Assembly (NCBI RefSeq): GCF_021310995.1
Contig: NZ_CP054152.1
Span: 62,001 to 126,000, forward strand
Length of the DNA stretch: 64,000 bases
DNA from: Agrobacterium vaccinii
Lineage (GTDB): Bacteria; Pseudomonadota; Alphaproteobacteria; Rhizobiales; Rhizobiaceae
Reading direction: 5' to 3'
The translations under genes and the position numbers were made by a program. The notes beneath the pieces were generated by a model. That model did not search any database, was not told the DNA's origin, and saw nothing but the letters and a program-made list of their open reading frames with translations. Below are positions 7,979-17,227 of this stretch, in pieces (position 1 is the stretch's first letter; each line of letters opens with the position of its first letter).

Positions 7979-8875
7979 CTACGCACTAGCTAGATATATC
8001 TCTTCAATGTTTTGAGAGAGATTTCGGTCGAATTCAGCGTCTCGCATGGAAACGCGTAAATTCTCAACCAGAGCCCGCGAGAAGCTTCCGATTACGCCGG
8101 TGTTCTCTCTGAGTTTTTCGCAAGCGACCTTTAGACTGTAGCCTCCGGACAAGGCAAAAACTCGAGCAACTTTGGGATGCTCGACAAGTGCTGCGTAGAG
8201 ATCCGGCTGAGTTGGCAGGGTAAGCTTCAATATGACCTGCGTTCCATGCGCAAGCTCCGAAAGATTCTTCAGGATTTCTTTGACCAATATCGCTTCGGCA
8301 ATCGCCTTATCCGGGCTATCGACGAGAACCTCAGGCTCGATAATCGGGATCAATCCGTTCTTTAGGATCGTCGAGGCCACCTCAAATTGTTGCCTCACAG
8401 CTGCAGAAATCCCTCTTTCGGACGCTGAACGCACGACCGAGCGCATTTTCGTCCCAAGGATTCCTTTTTCAAATGCGCGCTCAAGCAAATTGCCAAGATT
8501 TGGCATGGGCTTCATCAACTGAACGCCGTCATGCTCCGCTTCACGACCACTGTCGACCTTCAAAAACGATAGGATCCCTCTATCTTCCCAAAGATATGCC
8601 GGGACCGATTTGGCGCCGATGAAGTTCTCCATGGTGTGTTCGAATAAGATGGCGCCAATCACACGCTCGCTCGAAAATCCGGGTGCAGTTATTATCCTCA
8701 CGCGCATTTCATGGATAAGCTTCAACATTTCCGCGTCGCCCTGATAAGCGGTGTCGGATATACCGTATGAGCGTAAGGCGTTTGGGGTGGACCCTCCGCT
8801 TTGATCTAGTGCTGCAATGATTCCCGATGCTGAAGTCAGCCGGGCGGCCATTTCTATGCGGGTTTCCGTATTCAT
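7979..8875 (-). CDS. fda: Class I fructose-bisphosphate aldolase
   Basis: A 298-residue Schiff-base aldolase that cleaves fructose-1,6-bisphosphate to dihydroxyacetone phosphate and glyceraldehyde-3-phosphate, of the short bacterial class I (Staphylococcus Fda) type. Markers are IIAALDQSGGSTPNAL near the N-terminus, GLIPIIEPEVLVDSPDKA, and TQVILKLTLPTQPD, in which the Lys (about residue 217) is the expected Schiff-base lysine. ALSGGYSLKVA follows as the phosphate-binding segment. The ATG at 8875 is preceded by GAAGGGACAG; the open frame extends further upstream but without conserved residues. It stands alone between a small membrane protein and a GNAT gene. Confidence 0.9.
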   Translation of the reverse strand: MNTETRIEMAARLTSASGIIAALDQSGGSTPNALRSYGISDTAYQGDAEMLKLIHEMRVRIITAPGFSSERVIGAILFEHTMENFIGAKSVPAYLWEDRGILSFLKVDSGREAEHDGVQLMKPMPNLGNLLERAFEKGILGTKMRSVVRSASERGISAAVRQQFEVASTILKNGLIPIIEPEVLVDSPDKAIAEAILVKEILKNLSELAHGTQVILKLTLPTQPDLYAALVEHPKVARVFALSGGYSLKVACEKLRENTGVIGSFSRALVENLRVSMRDAEFDRNLSQNIEEIYLASA

Positions 8876-8982
8876 TCGTACTGTCCCTTCTTCAGATCGT
8901 ACAGAAATTTGAGGAGTAACGCAGCGAGGAGGCACCGTACGTCCTTCCACCAGTGCTCACCCGCCGGGGGCAGATCGCTATC

Positions 8983-9798
8983 TTACAACTTAAAATTCTT
9001 GCGGTGATATGCGTGCCGGAAGCCTACTTTCCTAAGGTTATCAAAGGAAATATTGGGTTCTCCCTCTGCAGGTGCCAATGTCTCAACGGCAAATGTCGAC
9101 ACGCCGTTGCAGAGCCCATGTTCGATACGACTTTTGATGAGCGCCTTTTGAATGCCGCGATTTCGAAACTCCGGAAGTGTGGTGCCGCCGCCTAGCCATG
9201 CGTAGGTTCCGGACTGGTACATGGTGGCAGTGCCGACTGGATTGTCACCATCCAAGGCGAAAAAACACGACCAGCCTACCTTTCCGACGATTGCTGACCA
9301 CAACCTCGTCAGGGTCGATGGAAAGTTGAAGCCTTTGCACACCATCGATCCAAAGAGCACGGCTTCCTCAATATGAACGTGTCGCGTTCGGATCGAGTTG
9401 GGCTCCGAAAGGTTCGCTGATGAGCTGTCGTAGACAAGCTTCGCCCAGCCGACACCATATTCAAGCAGACCCTTGGCGAGGATCCAGTCTTTAGTTCGGG
9501 CTGGAGCGCGGTCCATATTTACCTGAAGAAACCGGTTTCCGCTCTTCCCATTCATCCACCCATAGGCTTCCTCAAGATCATTCACGGAGTTTAGCCCGAG
9601 TACACGGTTCAGACCCATGGCTGGCGCGCTTGGCAGCGATATTGCGCATCCACCGTTGATGGGCAGGCATTCAAAATGCTCTTCGGATTTGAGCGTTGCC
9701 GGTGAGACATTGTACAGATCGACGAAGGCTTTGACCTCGATAGCCTCTTCTTCTGTCGGAGACGAACGTTGTGAAAAGTGCGAATTCAAAATGACCAT
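8983..9798 (-). CDS. GNAT family N-acetyltransferase
   Basis: A 271-residue protein with a C-terminal GNAT domain. WLGGGTTLPEFRNRGIQKAL contains the acetyl-CoA loop R-N-R-G-I-Q-K and is preceded by the strand DGDNPVGTATMYQSG. The first ~150 residues (including CLPINGGCAISLPSAPAMGL) form an N-terminal GNAT-like half without a clear coenzyme loop, as in tandem GNAT proteins. Substrate is unknown. It is followed 39 nt downstream by the class I aldolase region but has its own spacing and is probably monocistronic. Confidence 0.8.
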   Translation of the reverse strand: MVILNSHFSQRSSPTEEEAIEVKAFVDLYNVSPATLKSEEHFECLPINGGCAISLPSAPAMGLNRVLGLNSVNDLEEAYGWMNGKSGNRFLQVNMDRAPARTKDWILAKGLLEYGVGWAKLVYDSSSANLSEPNSIRTRHVHIEEAVLFGSMVCKGFNFPSTLTRLWSAIVGKVGWSCFFALDGDNPVGTATMYQSGTYAWLGGGTTLPEFRNRGIQKALIKSRIEHGLCNGVSTFAVETLAPAEGEPNISFDNLRKVGFRHAYHRKNFKL

Positions 9799-9837
9799 GT
9801 GGCTGTCTTCGACTGATGGAAATGGAAATGAGGTCGA

Positions 9838-10311
9838 TCAGAAACCAAGCTCGCTGAGCCCCGGGTGATCATCGGGCCGACGACCGAGGGGCCAGTGAAA
9901 GCGACGGTCTTCCACGCGGATTGGCAGGTCGTTGATGCAGGCGTATCGCTTGCGCATCAGGCCACTATCATTGAACTCCCAGTTCTCGTTGCCGAAAGAT
10001 CGGAACCAATTGCCGCTGTCGTCATGCCACTCATATGCAAACCTGACGGCAATCCTGTCGCCGCCGAACGTCCACAGCTCCTTGATCAGACGGTAGTCGA
10101 GCTCCCGGCGCCACTTTCCTGCAAGGAAAGCGATGATAGCCTCCCGGCCACTAACGAACTCGGCGCGGTTACGCCACTGACTATCAGCCGTGTACGCCAA
10201 CGCAACCTTGCCCGGGTCCCTGCTATTCCAGCCATCTTCGGCAAGCCGCACCTTGTCGGCAGCAGTCTGCGATGTAAAGGGCGGTAGAGGCGGTCTTTGA
10301 GCGTTGGTCAT
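9838..10311 (-). CDS. NTF2-like / DUF1348 family protein
   Basis: A 157-residue SnoaL/NTF2-fold protein of the DUF1348 type. It has the family features [51 protein letters not shown] and [20 protein letters not shown]. Such proteins have a small conical pocket, but no reaction is established. Its ATG overlaps the stop of the upstream FMN-binding gene by four bases (ATGA), so the two are translationally coupled. Confidence 0.85.
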   Translation of the reverse strand: MTNAQRPPLPPFTSQTAADKVRLAEDGWNSRDPGKVALAYTADSQWRNRAEFVSGREAIIAFLAGKWRRELDYRLIKELWTFGGDRIAVRFAYEWHDDSGNWFRSFGNENWEFNDSGLMRKRYACINDLPIRVEDRRFHWPLGRRPDDHPGLSELGF

Positions 10312-10931
10312 TCGGATTTACCTTCTAATCTTGCCCGCAACGCTGCATTTTCAGCTTCGAGCTGTTGCAGCTTCTGACGTAGTGGTGCGACTGCTTGCTC
10401 AACTTGCTGTTCGGTGTAGCGGGGGATGATGTGCTGGGGGCAGTTCCAGTCGTATGCTTCGAGCCGAAGCTTGAATATCCGCTCTGCACGGCCCCTATAC
10501 GTCGGATCGGATACGAGGTCCGTTAGCGATGGATCGGCGTCGAGCGTCAGCCGCTCGACGTGGGCATAGACTTTGAGCCGGGTCCGTCGGACATAGTCCA
10601 TGAGAAACAGACAGGCGCGGTCGTTGGCTGCGAAATTCCCTGCGCTGATGTATTGGCGGTTTCCGCGATAGTCGGCAAATGCCATTGTTTGGGGATCAAC
10701 GACCTTGAGGAAACCGGTTTTCCCTCCGCGATGTTGAACATATGGCCAACCCGTCTCTGACACAGATGCGATATAGAAGCTGTCGCGCGTGGCGATGAAA
10801 GCGATCTCGTTCTCCGTCAAAGTATCCGATGGCCGATCGTTCTCGCCCAGCCATATCTGGTCCACCCCCATATCCGCCTGCGCGGCTCGGACGCTTGGCG
10901 TGACGGCGACTTCCAGAAAGTGGTACGGCAT
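10308..10931 (-). CDS. Pyridoxamine 5'-phosphate oxidase family FMN-binding protein
   Basis: A 207-residue split-barrel flavoprotein. [20 protein letters not shown] followed by QHRGG is the FMN-binding start typical of PNPOx-like proteins, and [20 protein letters not shown] continues the flavin site. The C-terminus is a coiled coil ([20 protein letters not shown]), common in this subgroup. It is coupled to the downstream DUF1348 gene through an ATGA overlap. The substrate is unknown; a general flavin or nitro/quinone reductase role is inference only. Confidence 0.82.
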   Translation of the reverse strand: MPYHFLEVAVTPSVRAAQADMGVDQIWLGENDRPSDTLTENEIAFIATRDSFYIASVSETGWPYVQHRGGKTGFLKVVDPQTMAFADYRGNRQYISAGNFAANDRACLFLMDYVRRTRLKVYAHVERLTLDADPSLTDLVSDPTYRGRAERIFKLRLEAYDWNCPQHIIPRYTEQQVEQAVAPLRQKLQQLEAENAALRARLEGKSE

Positions 10932-11018
10932 ACCTCGTCTCCATACTTGAGTAGGCCCGCATCAGCGAACAATGCGGGCCTTGATCTATCTCAGCTACCT
11001 AAATCCCCGGCTACAGCA

Positions 11019-12005
11019 TCAGTCTTGCAAAGCCCAGTCGGCGACTTCCCAGCGCATCTGACCACGATCTGAGACCACACGACCAAGACCTGGGAACGGC
11101 ATGTGTGTCGCAGCAATCAGGGCGCCTTCCGAGGCAGCTTGTGGGAAGAAGCGATCGCGCATCGCTTTCGCAGCAGCCTGATCCTGTTCGAACAGGAAGA
11201 AGACGTCCGTTGCAGCAGGATGGACGACCGGGAAAATCATGTCGGATACCATGATCAGGCTCTTGCCGCCGTCCTCGATTCGGACCCCGATATGGCCAGG
11301 CGTATGGCCGGTTAGGTCGATAATCGAGACGCCAGGAACGATTTCACGCTCTCCGTCGATGGCTTGTAGCTTCGGATAAAGACGCACCACCTCTTCCGCC
11401 ATCTTGAAGCTAGGCTGCAGGAAATCAGGCGCGCCATTGCTCTTGGCCCGGTCAGTCCAGTGCTTGACGTCGCGACGGTCTACATAGACCTCGGCATTCG
11501 GATAATTGTTCTTACCGCCGAGAACCAGACCGCCCATATGGTCCTGGTGCATATGCGTCACGATAACCGCATCGATATCGCTCGGCTTCAGACCGAGCGT
11601 GGCCAGCGCCTGCGGGAGATGTCCGGTTTCCCCGATAGAACCTGCATCGCCGGCATCGATCAGGATGCGTTGCTTACCGTCTTCAACGAGGTATTGATTA
11701 AACAGAAAACGAACCCCGCCGGATCTGCCCGTAAACTGGGCGTTTGCGGCCTTTTCCACTTCGGGGGCCGAGCGTCCCGGGAAGTAGTTGTAGGGCATAT
11801 CGGCATATCCATCCGTCAGGGCAGTTACCGTGAAACGGCCGATATGTATCTGTGCAAACGGTGTTGTTACGACCGGTGTCCCGGTAGCTTTGGATGTAGC
11901 AGCCTGGGCGGTCAAGTCGCCGAGCAGGCTTCCGCCGAAAAGAGTTCCTCCAACGAGACCAAGAGGCAGAGCGCTCGCGAAAGCGCGGCGTGACAGCTGA
12001 GGCAT
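11019..12005 (-). CDS. Tat-exported MBL-fold metallo-hydrolase
   Basis: A 328-residue metallo-beta-lactamase-fold hydrolase. The N-terminus MPQLSRRAFASALPLGLVGG is a twin-arginine signal. The metal site is intact: VIVTHMHQDHMGG is the HxHxDH motif, LTGHTPGHIGV supplies the next His, MVSDMIF the bridging Asp, and ATHMPFPGLG the last His, a layout shared with lactonase-like members. Two starts are plausible: ATG 12005 with GAGGAG upstream and the Tat motif at the N-terminus (chosen), or ATG 12074 with GGGGGA. It is directly downstream of an alpha/beta hydrolase, likely one operon. Confidence 0.85.
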   Translation of the reverse strand: MPQLSRRAFASALPLGLVGGTLFGGSLLGDLTAQAATSKATGTPVVTTPFAQIHIGRFTVTALTDGYADMPYNYFPGRSAPEVEKAANAQFTGRSGGVRFLFNQYLVEDGKQRILIDAGDAGSIGETGHLPQALATLGLKPSDIDAVIVTHMHQDHMGGLVLGGKNNYPNAEVYVDRRDVKHWTDRAKSNGAPDFLQPSFKMAEEVVRLYPKLQAIDGEREIVPGVSIIDLTGHTPGHIGVRIEDGGKSLIMVSDMIFPVVHPAATDVFFLFEQDQAAAKAMRDRFFPQAASEGALIAATHMPFPGLGRVVSDRGQMRWEVADWALQD

Positions 12006-12124
12006 GCCATTCTCCTCGGGTTCAGTCAGTGTTTGCGATGTCTGTGAGCGTTTCGGCATAAGAAAGTTGCGCATGGTATTCCCCCAGTCGGTGATTGATG
12101 TTGGACAGCAGCTGACGCTCAGCA

Positions 12125-12844
12125 TCAGTTTTGCTGGTTCGGCTTAGCTGCTGTTCTAATGAGCGCTACGACTTCTTTAGGCTGGGACAGCATTACTGCA
12201 TGGCTGCTGCTGACCTCTACGACCGTGGCTCCTGCGCGCGCGGCCATCGCGGCCTGCGCTTGTGCTGGTATCATTCGATCTTCCCTCGCGAGCAGGTAAA
12301 AGGATGGTTTGGCTTTCCATGCCGCAGAGGTGATCTTGCCCTGGACGGCTTCAAGGCCCCAAGGCCTCTGGGCGGCAGCCATGAATTGCGCTTCGGCGAG
12401 ATCTATGTCGGCCGAGAATGCGGCTGCAAACTTCTGCGGATCGATTTTGATGAAGCCGTCGTTCGGCGCAAGGAGTGGGGCTTTCTCCGCGCCAGGAACC
12501 TCTTGCGAAGCAAGGTCGAAGACGGATTCCCCAACGTCGGGGACGAAGGCGGCCAGATAAACGAGACCGAGGACCTGCTCTTCGCTCCCGGCTTCTGTAA
12601 TCACGGCGCCACCATACGAATGCCCGACGAGCACGACTGGATGTTTCGCCTCGGCGATAACGCTTTTGGTGCGCTCTACATCCTGATCGAAGGTTACGGC
12701 AGAGTTCTGAACAACGAGAACCTCATAGCCTTCCTCCGACAAGGTGTCATACACCTGCCGCCAACCGGAGGCATCAACGAACGCGCCGTGCACGAGCACT
12801 ACTGAAACGGATACGGCTGGATGACGAGAAGTATCTAGGGTCAT
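12125..12844 (-). CDS. Alpha/beta hydrolase (EstC-like)
   Basis: A 239-residue cytoplasmic esterase-like hydrolase. VVLVHGAFVDASGWRQVYDT gives the HG oxyanion region, VVLVGHSYGGAVITEA the nucleophile elbow GHSYGG, DRMIPAQAQ the acid region and SSSHAVMLSQP the catalytic His. The family includes salicylate/pyrethroid esterase-like enzymes, but specificity cannot be read. It is the first gene of a likely two-gene unit with the MBL-fold hydrolase. The 305-nt region 12845-13149 upstream separates it from the divergent sensor kinase and holds only promoter-type sequence as far as I can see. Confidence 0.85.
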   Translation of the reverse strand: MTLDTSRHPAVSVSVVLVHGAFVDASGWRQVYDTLSEEGYEVLVVQNSAVTFDQDVERTKSVIAEAKHPVVLVGHSYGGAVITEAGSEEQVLGLVYLAAFVPDVGESVFDLASQEVPGAEKAPLLAPNDGFIKIDPQKFAAAFSADIDLAEAQFMAAAQRPWGLEAVQGKITSAAWKAKPSFYLLAREDRMIPAQAQAAMAARAGATVVEVSSSHAVMLSQPKEVVALIRTAAKPNQQN

Positions 12845-13149
12845 TTCGCGAGCTCCCGGGTGACACCATTTGACTGAACTGCCCGCTTACGCTCAACGGC
12901 ACTGATTTTTTGCGGGTATAGCATTGCCTTCGATTAGGGTGATATCGCACTAAATGTCGGCGTCCCCACTCGCTTGATGGCCATTTGTAGGGCTGATGTG
13001 GCCAACTCTCAATTGAGACATTGGTCCCCACTGCCTAGACGAAGGGACTGCAAAAATAGACCTTGGTCTATAAATCTCAGCTAACCTAATATCGCGGAAC
13101 AGCGTATTTTCAGCCCCGCACCAGCGTTACAAGGAGCCAGGGGATCGAC

Positions 13150-15048
13150 TTGGAACACCCAACACACACTGACGCGATCATTGACATGATCCCGGCAATG
13201 GCTTGGTCGACAACATCGGATGGAATGCTGGATTTTGCCAATCAGCATTTCCTCGAATACGTCGGCCTGTCGCTTGCTGACATTGCCGGCGAGAATTTCT
13301 ACCGTCTCTTCCATCCTGATGATCTCGAGCATCTCGCCACTGAGTGGCGCAACATTATGACTGCCAAGACTGCCAAGGAAGTCGAGGGGCGGATCAAGCG
13401 TGCAGACGGCGTGTTCCGGTGGTGTAGTCTTCGGCAAAAGCCGCGGCATGATCCAGAAGGAAACGTCGTCAGATGGTACGGCGTGGTGCTTGATATCGAA
13501 GACCGTAAGCAAGCTGAGGATGCGCTCAAGGAAACCGAGGCCGCGCTTGCAGCGAGCGAGCAGAATCTCCGGCTCATCATCGACTCGCTTCCAGTTCTCG
13601 TCTGGTCGGCGCGACCAGACGGCAGCGCGGACTTCGTCAATAAAAGTTGGCTGGATTATGCTGGGCTACCGCCTGAGCGAATCCTAGAGTGGGGCTTCTT
13701 GGACCTCTACCACCCCGATGACATCGCCGAGATGGTCGAGATCTGGAAGAGAGATCTTGAGAACTCGGACCACACTCAGCTGAAAGGGCGCATTCGTGGC
13801 GCGGACGGCACTTACCGATGGTTCTATTTCTCTGGCAGGAAACTGACTGATGCCACCGGTACTGTGCGTTGGTTCGGAGTAAATATCGACATTGAAAATC
13901 TGCAGTACGCAGAAGACGCGCTTCGTTACAGCGAGACAGCACTCAGGGAGAGCGAGCAAAAGCTCAACCTCGTCATAAATACGATACCAGCTATGGCGTG
14001 GTCATGCACGCCGGACGGACAACTTGAGTACTGGAACAAGATCTTTATAGATTTTGTTGGCCTGACAATCGAGGACCTCCAGGGTTATGGTTTCTACAGG
14101 GTCTTTCATCCTGACGATGTCGAGCGCATGCGCACAAGTTGGGAGGAAATCGTAGCCACTAAACGGCCTGATCCAGTAGATGCTCGCATCAGACGTTCCG
14201 ACGGGGAATACAGGTGGTTCAATCTACGACAAAATCCACTTCTCGATTCGGAAGGAAACGTCGTGCGTTGGTATGGTGTTGTCGTCGATATCGAAGACCG
14301 CAGACGGGCAGAGGAATCACTTCGTCAGAGCCAGGCGGACCTGGCACACGTTACTCGCCTGACCACGATCGGCGAACTGGCTGTCTCTATCGCACACGAG
14401 ATTAATCAACCCCTTATGGCGATCGTGACTAACGCAGGCACATGTTTACGTTGGCTGCAGGACGGGCATACGGATCTCGAACAGGCACGTCGCGCGGCGG
14501 AACGGGTTGTGCAGGACGGACACCGGGCGGGAGAGATTGTCGCTAGCATACGCGCTATGGCGCAGAGAACTCCTCTGCGCATGAAAAAAACTGACTTCAA
14601 TACAGCATTGCGCGAGGTGCTGTTTCTCTTGCAAGAGGAGTTACAGTCTAGGGGTTTGCAAGTGGTCACGGACATAACGACCGGTCCCGTTCATGTGCTG
14701 GGTGATTGTACGCAGCTACAGCAAGTTCTCCTCAACCTGATCATGAATAGTGCTGAAGCCATGCATTCTCATGATAGTGCGGTCATCACTGTCAGGTGTG
14801 TGAAAAGAACCGGCGGCGACATCGAAGTCAGTGTTTCCGACACAGGACACGGAATATCCCCTGACCAGCTCGACCGGATATTCGAGGCGTTCTACACCAC
14901 AAAATCGGACGGGATTGGAATGGGCCTTTCTATCTGCCGATCTATCGTCGAAGCGCATGGTGGCCGCATCTGGGCTACTAACAACCACCCCAGGGGCGCG
15001 TCATTTACCTTCACGCTGTCCAGCTTCGAGGAGACAGCCGTTGATTGA
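13150..15048 (+). CDS. Soluble sensor histidine kinase with three PAS domains
   Basis: A 632-residue cytoplasmic histidine kinase; no membrane segment is visible. Three PAS-PAC units follow each other at about residues 9-125, 136-255 and 270-390, each with the (D/E)GxxxFxN...FHPDD...RWFxxxxxPxxDxxGxVxRWYG pattern. The HisKA box SIAHEINQP places the phospho-His at about 416. The ATPase domain has LNLIMNSAEAM (N box), SDTGHGISPDQLDRIFEAFY (G1 and F box) and IGMGLSICRSI (G2). The start is TTG at 13150, with AGGGGA five bases upstream. The gene overlaps the downstream response regulator by 8 nt. The kinase type is that partnered with FixJ-like regulators; the signal is unknown. Confidence 0.92.
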   Translation: MEHPTHTDAIIDMIPAMAWSTTSDGMLDFANQHFLEYVGLSLADIAGENFYRLFHPDDLEHLATEWRNIMTAKTAKEVEGRIKRADGVFRWCSLRQKPRHDPEGNVVRWYGVVLDIEDRKQAEDALKETEAALAASEQNLRLIIDSLPVLVWSARPDGSADFVNKSWLDYAGLPPERILEWGFLDLYHPDDIAEMVEIWKRDLENSDHTQLKGRIRGADGTYRWFYFSGRKLTDATGTVRWFGVNIDIENLQYAEDALRYSETALRESEQKLNLVINTIPAMAWSCTPDGQLEYWNKIFIDFVGLTIEDLQGYGFYRVFHPDDVERMRTSWEEIVATKRPDPVDARIRRSDGEYRWFNLRQNPLLDSEGNVVRWYGVVVDIEDRRRAEESLRQSQADLAHVTRLTTIGELAVSIAHEINQPLMAIVTNAGTCLRWLQDGHTDLEQARRAAERVVQDGHRAGEIVASIRAMAQRTPLRMKKTDFNTALREVLFLLQEELQSRGLQVVTDITTGPVHVLGDCTQLQQVLLNLIMNSAEAMHSHDSAVITVRCVKRTGGDIEVSVSDTGHGISPDQLDRIFEAFYTTKSDGIGMGLSICRSIVEAHGGRIWATNNHPRGASFTFTLSSFEETAVD

Positions 15049-15661
15049 TGATAAGAAGAACAGGCGCCCCACGGTTATCGTCATCGACGACGATCACAGT
15101 GTCCGCGAAGCTCTGAAGGGACTGTTTGAGTCTGTAGGACTCAGCGCCGAGACACATGCCTCCGTGAAGGAGTTTATCAACGCAGACGATCCCGAAAAGG
15201 CTGGATGCATCGTCCTCGACATCCGCCTTCCCGGCCAGAGCGGACTTGAGTTTCAGGAAACGTTGGCGCAAAGCGACCATCCCAGATCCGTCGTCTTAAT
15301 TAGCGCTCACGTCGATGTACCCATGGCCGTGCGAGCAATGAAGGCTGGTGCCATCGATGTACTGACCAAACCTGTTCGTGAACAGGATTTGCTCGAAGCC
15401 GTAAACCGGGCCATTGCAAATGATGCAGCTCGCCGAGAGGAAAAAACCTCGAAGACTGCTGCCCATTTGAGGTATACGTCGCTTACCGAACGTGAACGCC
15501 AGATTCTAACCCTAGTCATCGCGGGCAAGCTAAACAAACAAATCGCGGCTGAACTACAGCTCGCAGAGCCAACCGTGAAACTGCACAGGGGTCACTTGAT
15601 GCGGAAGATGAAGGCGACCACAGTCGCCGATCTGGTCAGGATCGCTGGGGGTCTATCGTAA
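15041..15661 (+). CDS. FixJ/NarL-type response regulator
   Basis: A 206-residue response regulator. The receiver domain has TVIVIDDDHSVREAL (acidic pocket), CIVLDIRLPGQSG with the phospho-acceptor Asp at about residue 60, VLISAHVDVPMAVRAMKAGA and the conserved Lys in VLTKPV. The output domain is a LuxR-type HTH, LTERERQILTLVIAGKLNKQ. The start is TTG at 15041, seven bases after GAGGAG; it overlaps the kinase stop by 8 nt, so the pair is translationally coupled and should be a cognate two-component system. Target genes are not evident nearby. Confidence 0.92.
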   Translation: MIDDKKNRRPTVIVIDDDHSVREALKGLFESVGLSAETHASVKEFINADDPEKAGCIVLDIRLPGQSGLEFQETLAQSDHPRSVVLISAHVDVPMAVRAMKAGAIDVLTKPVREQDLLEAVNRAIANDAARREEKTSKTAAHLRYTSLTERERQILTLVIAGKLNKQIAAELQLAEPTVKLHRGHLMRKMKATTVADLVRIAGGLS

Positions 15662-16044
15662 ACCAGGGACTCAGTGGAATTGCTGAGCTTAGGTGGTGGA
15701 AAAGCTGTTCTCCGCGGTGAGCTCTTTGGCTTCAACTCTGACGCCTTGAGCGGAGTCGACCTACGACTGCGCTGTTGTTTCGCGTCGCTCTCATCCGGTC
15801 CGTTATAGACGTCAAAGACTTCGAGATCCCAGTCCAAGAGCCCGATCGCTAGTGCATTACCAACCAAGTTGGCTGACCGGCTCGAATTTTTGAGAGCTGT
15901 CCTCGCGATTGTCTCTCGTCTCGCTGAAAAAGTTTGAATCGGCTTGAGGTCGCTCGCAAGCAAGCGGCAAATTTGACATCTACGTCTCGGGAATTGGATG
16001 GAAATGGATGAGTAAATGGTGCATAACTTTGCTTCGAGAATTGG
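15662..16044. other. Intergenic region with an unassigned open minus-strand frame
   Basis: Between the response regulator and the Fic gene, the minus strand is open over 15592-16101. One part (NLVGNALAIGLLDWDLEVFD followed by VYNGPDESDAKQ) looks protein-like, while the flanks overlap the neighbouring coding regions. I cannot assign a family or a convincing start. It may be the tail of a lost gene. The right end contains the first copy of the 47-nt-spaced repeat before fic. Confidence 0.25.
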
Positions 16045-16067
16045 ATGAGAATGGATGAGAGAATGGC
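15991..16067 (+). repeat. Direct repeat, two copies 47 nt apart, spanning the fic start
   Basis: Copy one is 15991-16020 and copy two 16038-16067. Both begin GAATTGGATG and continue with an ATGGATGAG and a terminal AATGG block, differing by a few bases. Copy two contains the Fic start codon and its first codons. Copy one contains the same ATG-x-ATG-GAT-GAG sequence but hits TAA at once, so the leader and first codons of fic appear to have been duplicated. Confidence 0.65.
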
Positions 16068-17118
16068 ATTTCTCAACACGGCAACTGTCCGGATCACGCA
16101 CGAAATCCTTTCGCTGATTGCCGAACTCGACGAATTTAAAGGCGCCTGGCGTGCGATAGGCCGGATCGCGCCTGAGCGATTGTCCAGCCTGAGGCGTGTC
16201 GCCACGATCGAAAGCGTTGGTTCCTCCACACGTATCGAAGGGGCGCGCCTCACCGACCGAGAGGTCGAAAAGCTGTTGGCGAATATTCGCCTGGGGTCAT
16301 TCACAACACGCGACGAGCAAGAGGTCGCCGGCTACGCGGAGGTGATGGAGACCATTTTCAGTGCTTACGAAGCTATTTCGTTTACCGAAAATCATATCCG
16401 TCAACTCCACCGTGACCTTCTTGCGCATTCGATTAAGGATGAGAGGCATCGCGGCGCCTACAAAACCCTCTCCAACAATGTGGAAGCGTTTAACGAACAG
16501 GGTGAAAGCCTCGGTATCGTTTTCGAAACGGCTTCGCCGTTCGATACGCCACGTCGTATGGAAGAACTGATCGCCTGGCTGGATGAGCAAGGGCGTGAAA
16601 AACGGCTACATCCACTTTTGGTCATCGCAATCTTTGTTGTGGTTTTTCTAGAAATTCATCCGTTCCAAGATGGCAATGGCCGCCTATCACGTATTCTGAC
16701 CACCTTGCTGCTCCTGCGGGCCGGATACGCTTACGTCCCCTACAGCTCGCTGGAAAGCATCATCGAGCAAAGCAAGGAGAGCTATTACATCTCGCTTCGC
16801 CGCACGCAGGGAACGATCCGCACCGCCGATCCCGACTGGAATCCATGGATCAAGTTCTTTTTAAGAGCCCTGCATCGTCAGAAAACCCAGCTTGAGAAGA
16901 AGATGGAGCGCGAGCGTATTATCCTCGCCGACATGCCGGAATTATCCGTCGCATTGCTTGAGTTGGCGCGCGAGCACGGGCGGATCACGGTCGCGGAGGC
17001 TGCCCGGGTCACCCATGCCAGCCGTCACACCATCAAGGATCATCTCAAGGCACTCGTGGATCAAGGGCACCTCGTCCTGCACGGTGCAGGCCGCGGTGCA
17101 TGGTACGGTCTCTCATGA
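16045..17118 (+). CDS. Fic family protein with N-terminal inhibitory helix and C-terminal wHTH
   Basis: A 357-residue Fic-fold enzyme expected to transfer AMP (or another phosphate-linked group) to target-protein hydroxyls. The catalytic loop HPFQDGNGRLSR begins with His at about residue 205 and matches HxFx(D/E)GNGRxxR fully. An inhibitory motif SSTRIEG (residues 60-66; consensus S/T-x-x-x-E-G/N) lies N-terminal to the Fic core, which marks a class II, self-inhibited Fic protein. The last ~70 residues (ITVAEAARVTHASRHTIKDH) form a winged helix-turn-helix, usual in this subgroup. No separate antitoxin gene is present, consistent with the built-in inhibitor. Several in-frame ATGs lie within the first seven codons. 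Confidence 0.9.
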   Translation: MRMDERMAFLNTATVRITHEILSLIAELDEFKGAWRAIGRIAPERLSSLRRVATIESVGSSTRIEGARLTDREVEKLLANIRLGSFTTRDEQEVAGYAEVMETIFSAYEAISFTENHIRQLHRDLLAHSIKDERHRGAYKTLSNNVEAFNEQGESLGIVFETASPFDTPRRMEELIAWLDEQGREKRLHPLLVIAIFVVVFLEIHPFQDGNGRLSRILTTLLLLRAGYAYVPYSSLESIIEQSKESYYISLRRTQGTIRTADPDWNPWIKFFLRALHRQKTQLEKKMERERIILADMPELSVALLELAREHGRITVAEAARVTHASRHTIKDHLKALVDQGHLVLHGAGRGAWYGLS

Positions 17119-17227
17119 TGAACTGGATGACATGCCCATCTGAGTAGGTTGCTCTTGAACCACTATGAACCGACGACTCAGCAATTTGGGTGCTCGGTGA
17201 CTGGTCTAAGCCAGATATGGCTGTCCG

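Noticed and set aside
9838..12844. A single operon running from the alpha/beta hydrolase to the DUF1348 gene
   Set aside because: The MBL-fold gene ends at 11019 and the FMN-binding gene starts at 10931, about 90 nt apart without overlap; two separate units are as likely.
16045..17118. Fic gene as the toxin of a two-gene toxin-antitoxin system
   Set aside because: No small antitoxin gene lies beside it, and the inhibitory S/TxxxEG motif is inside the protein itself.
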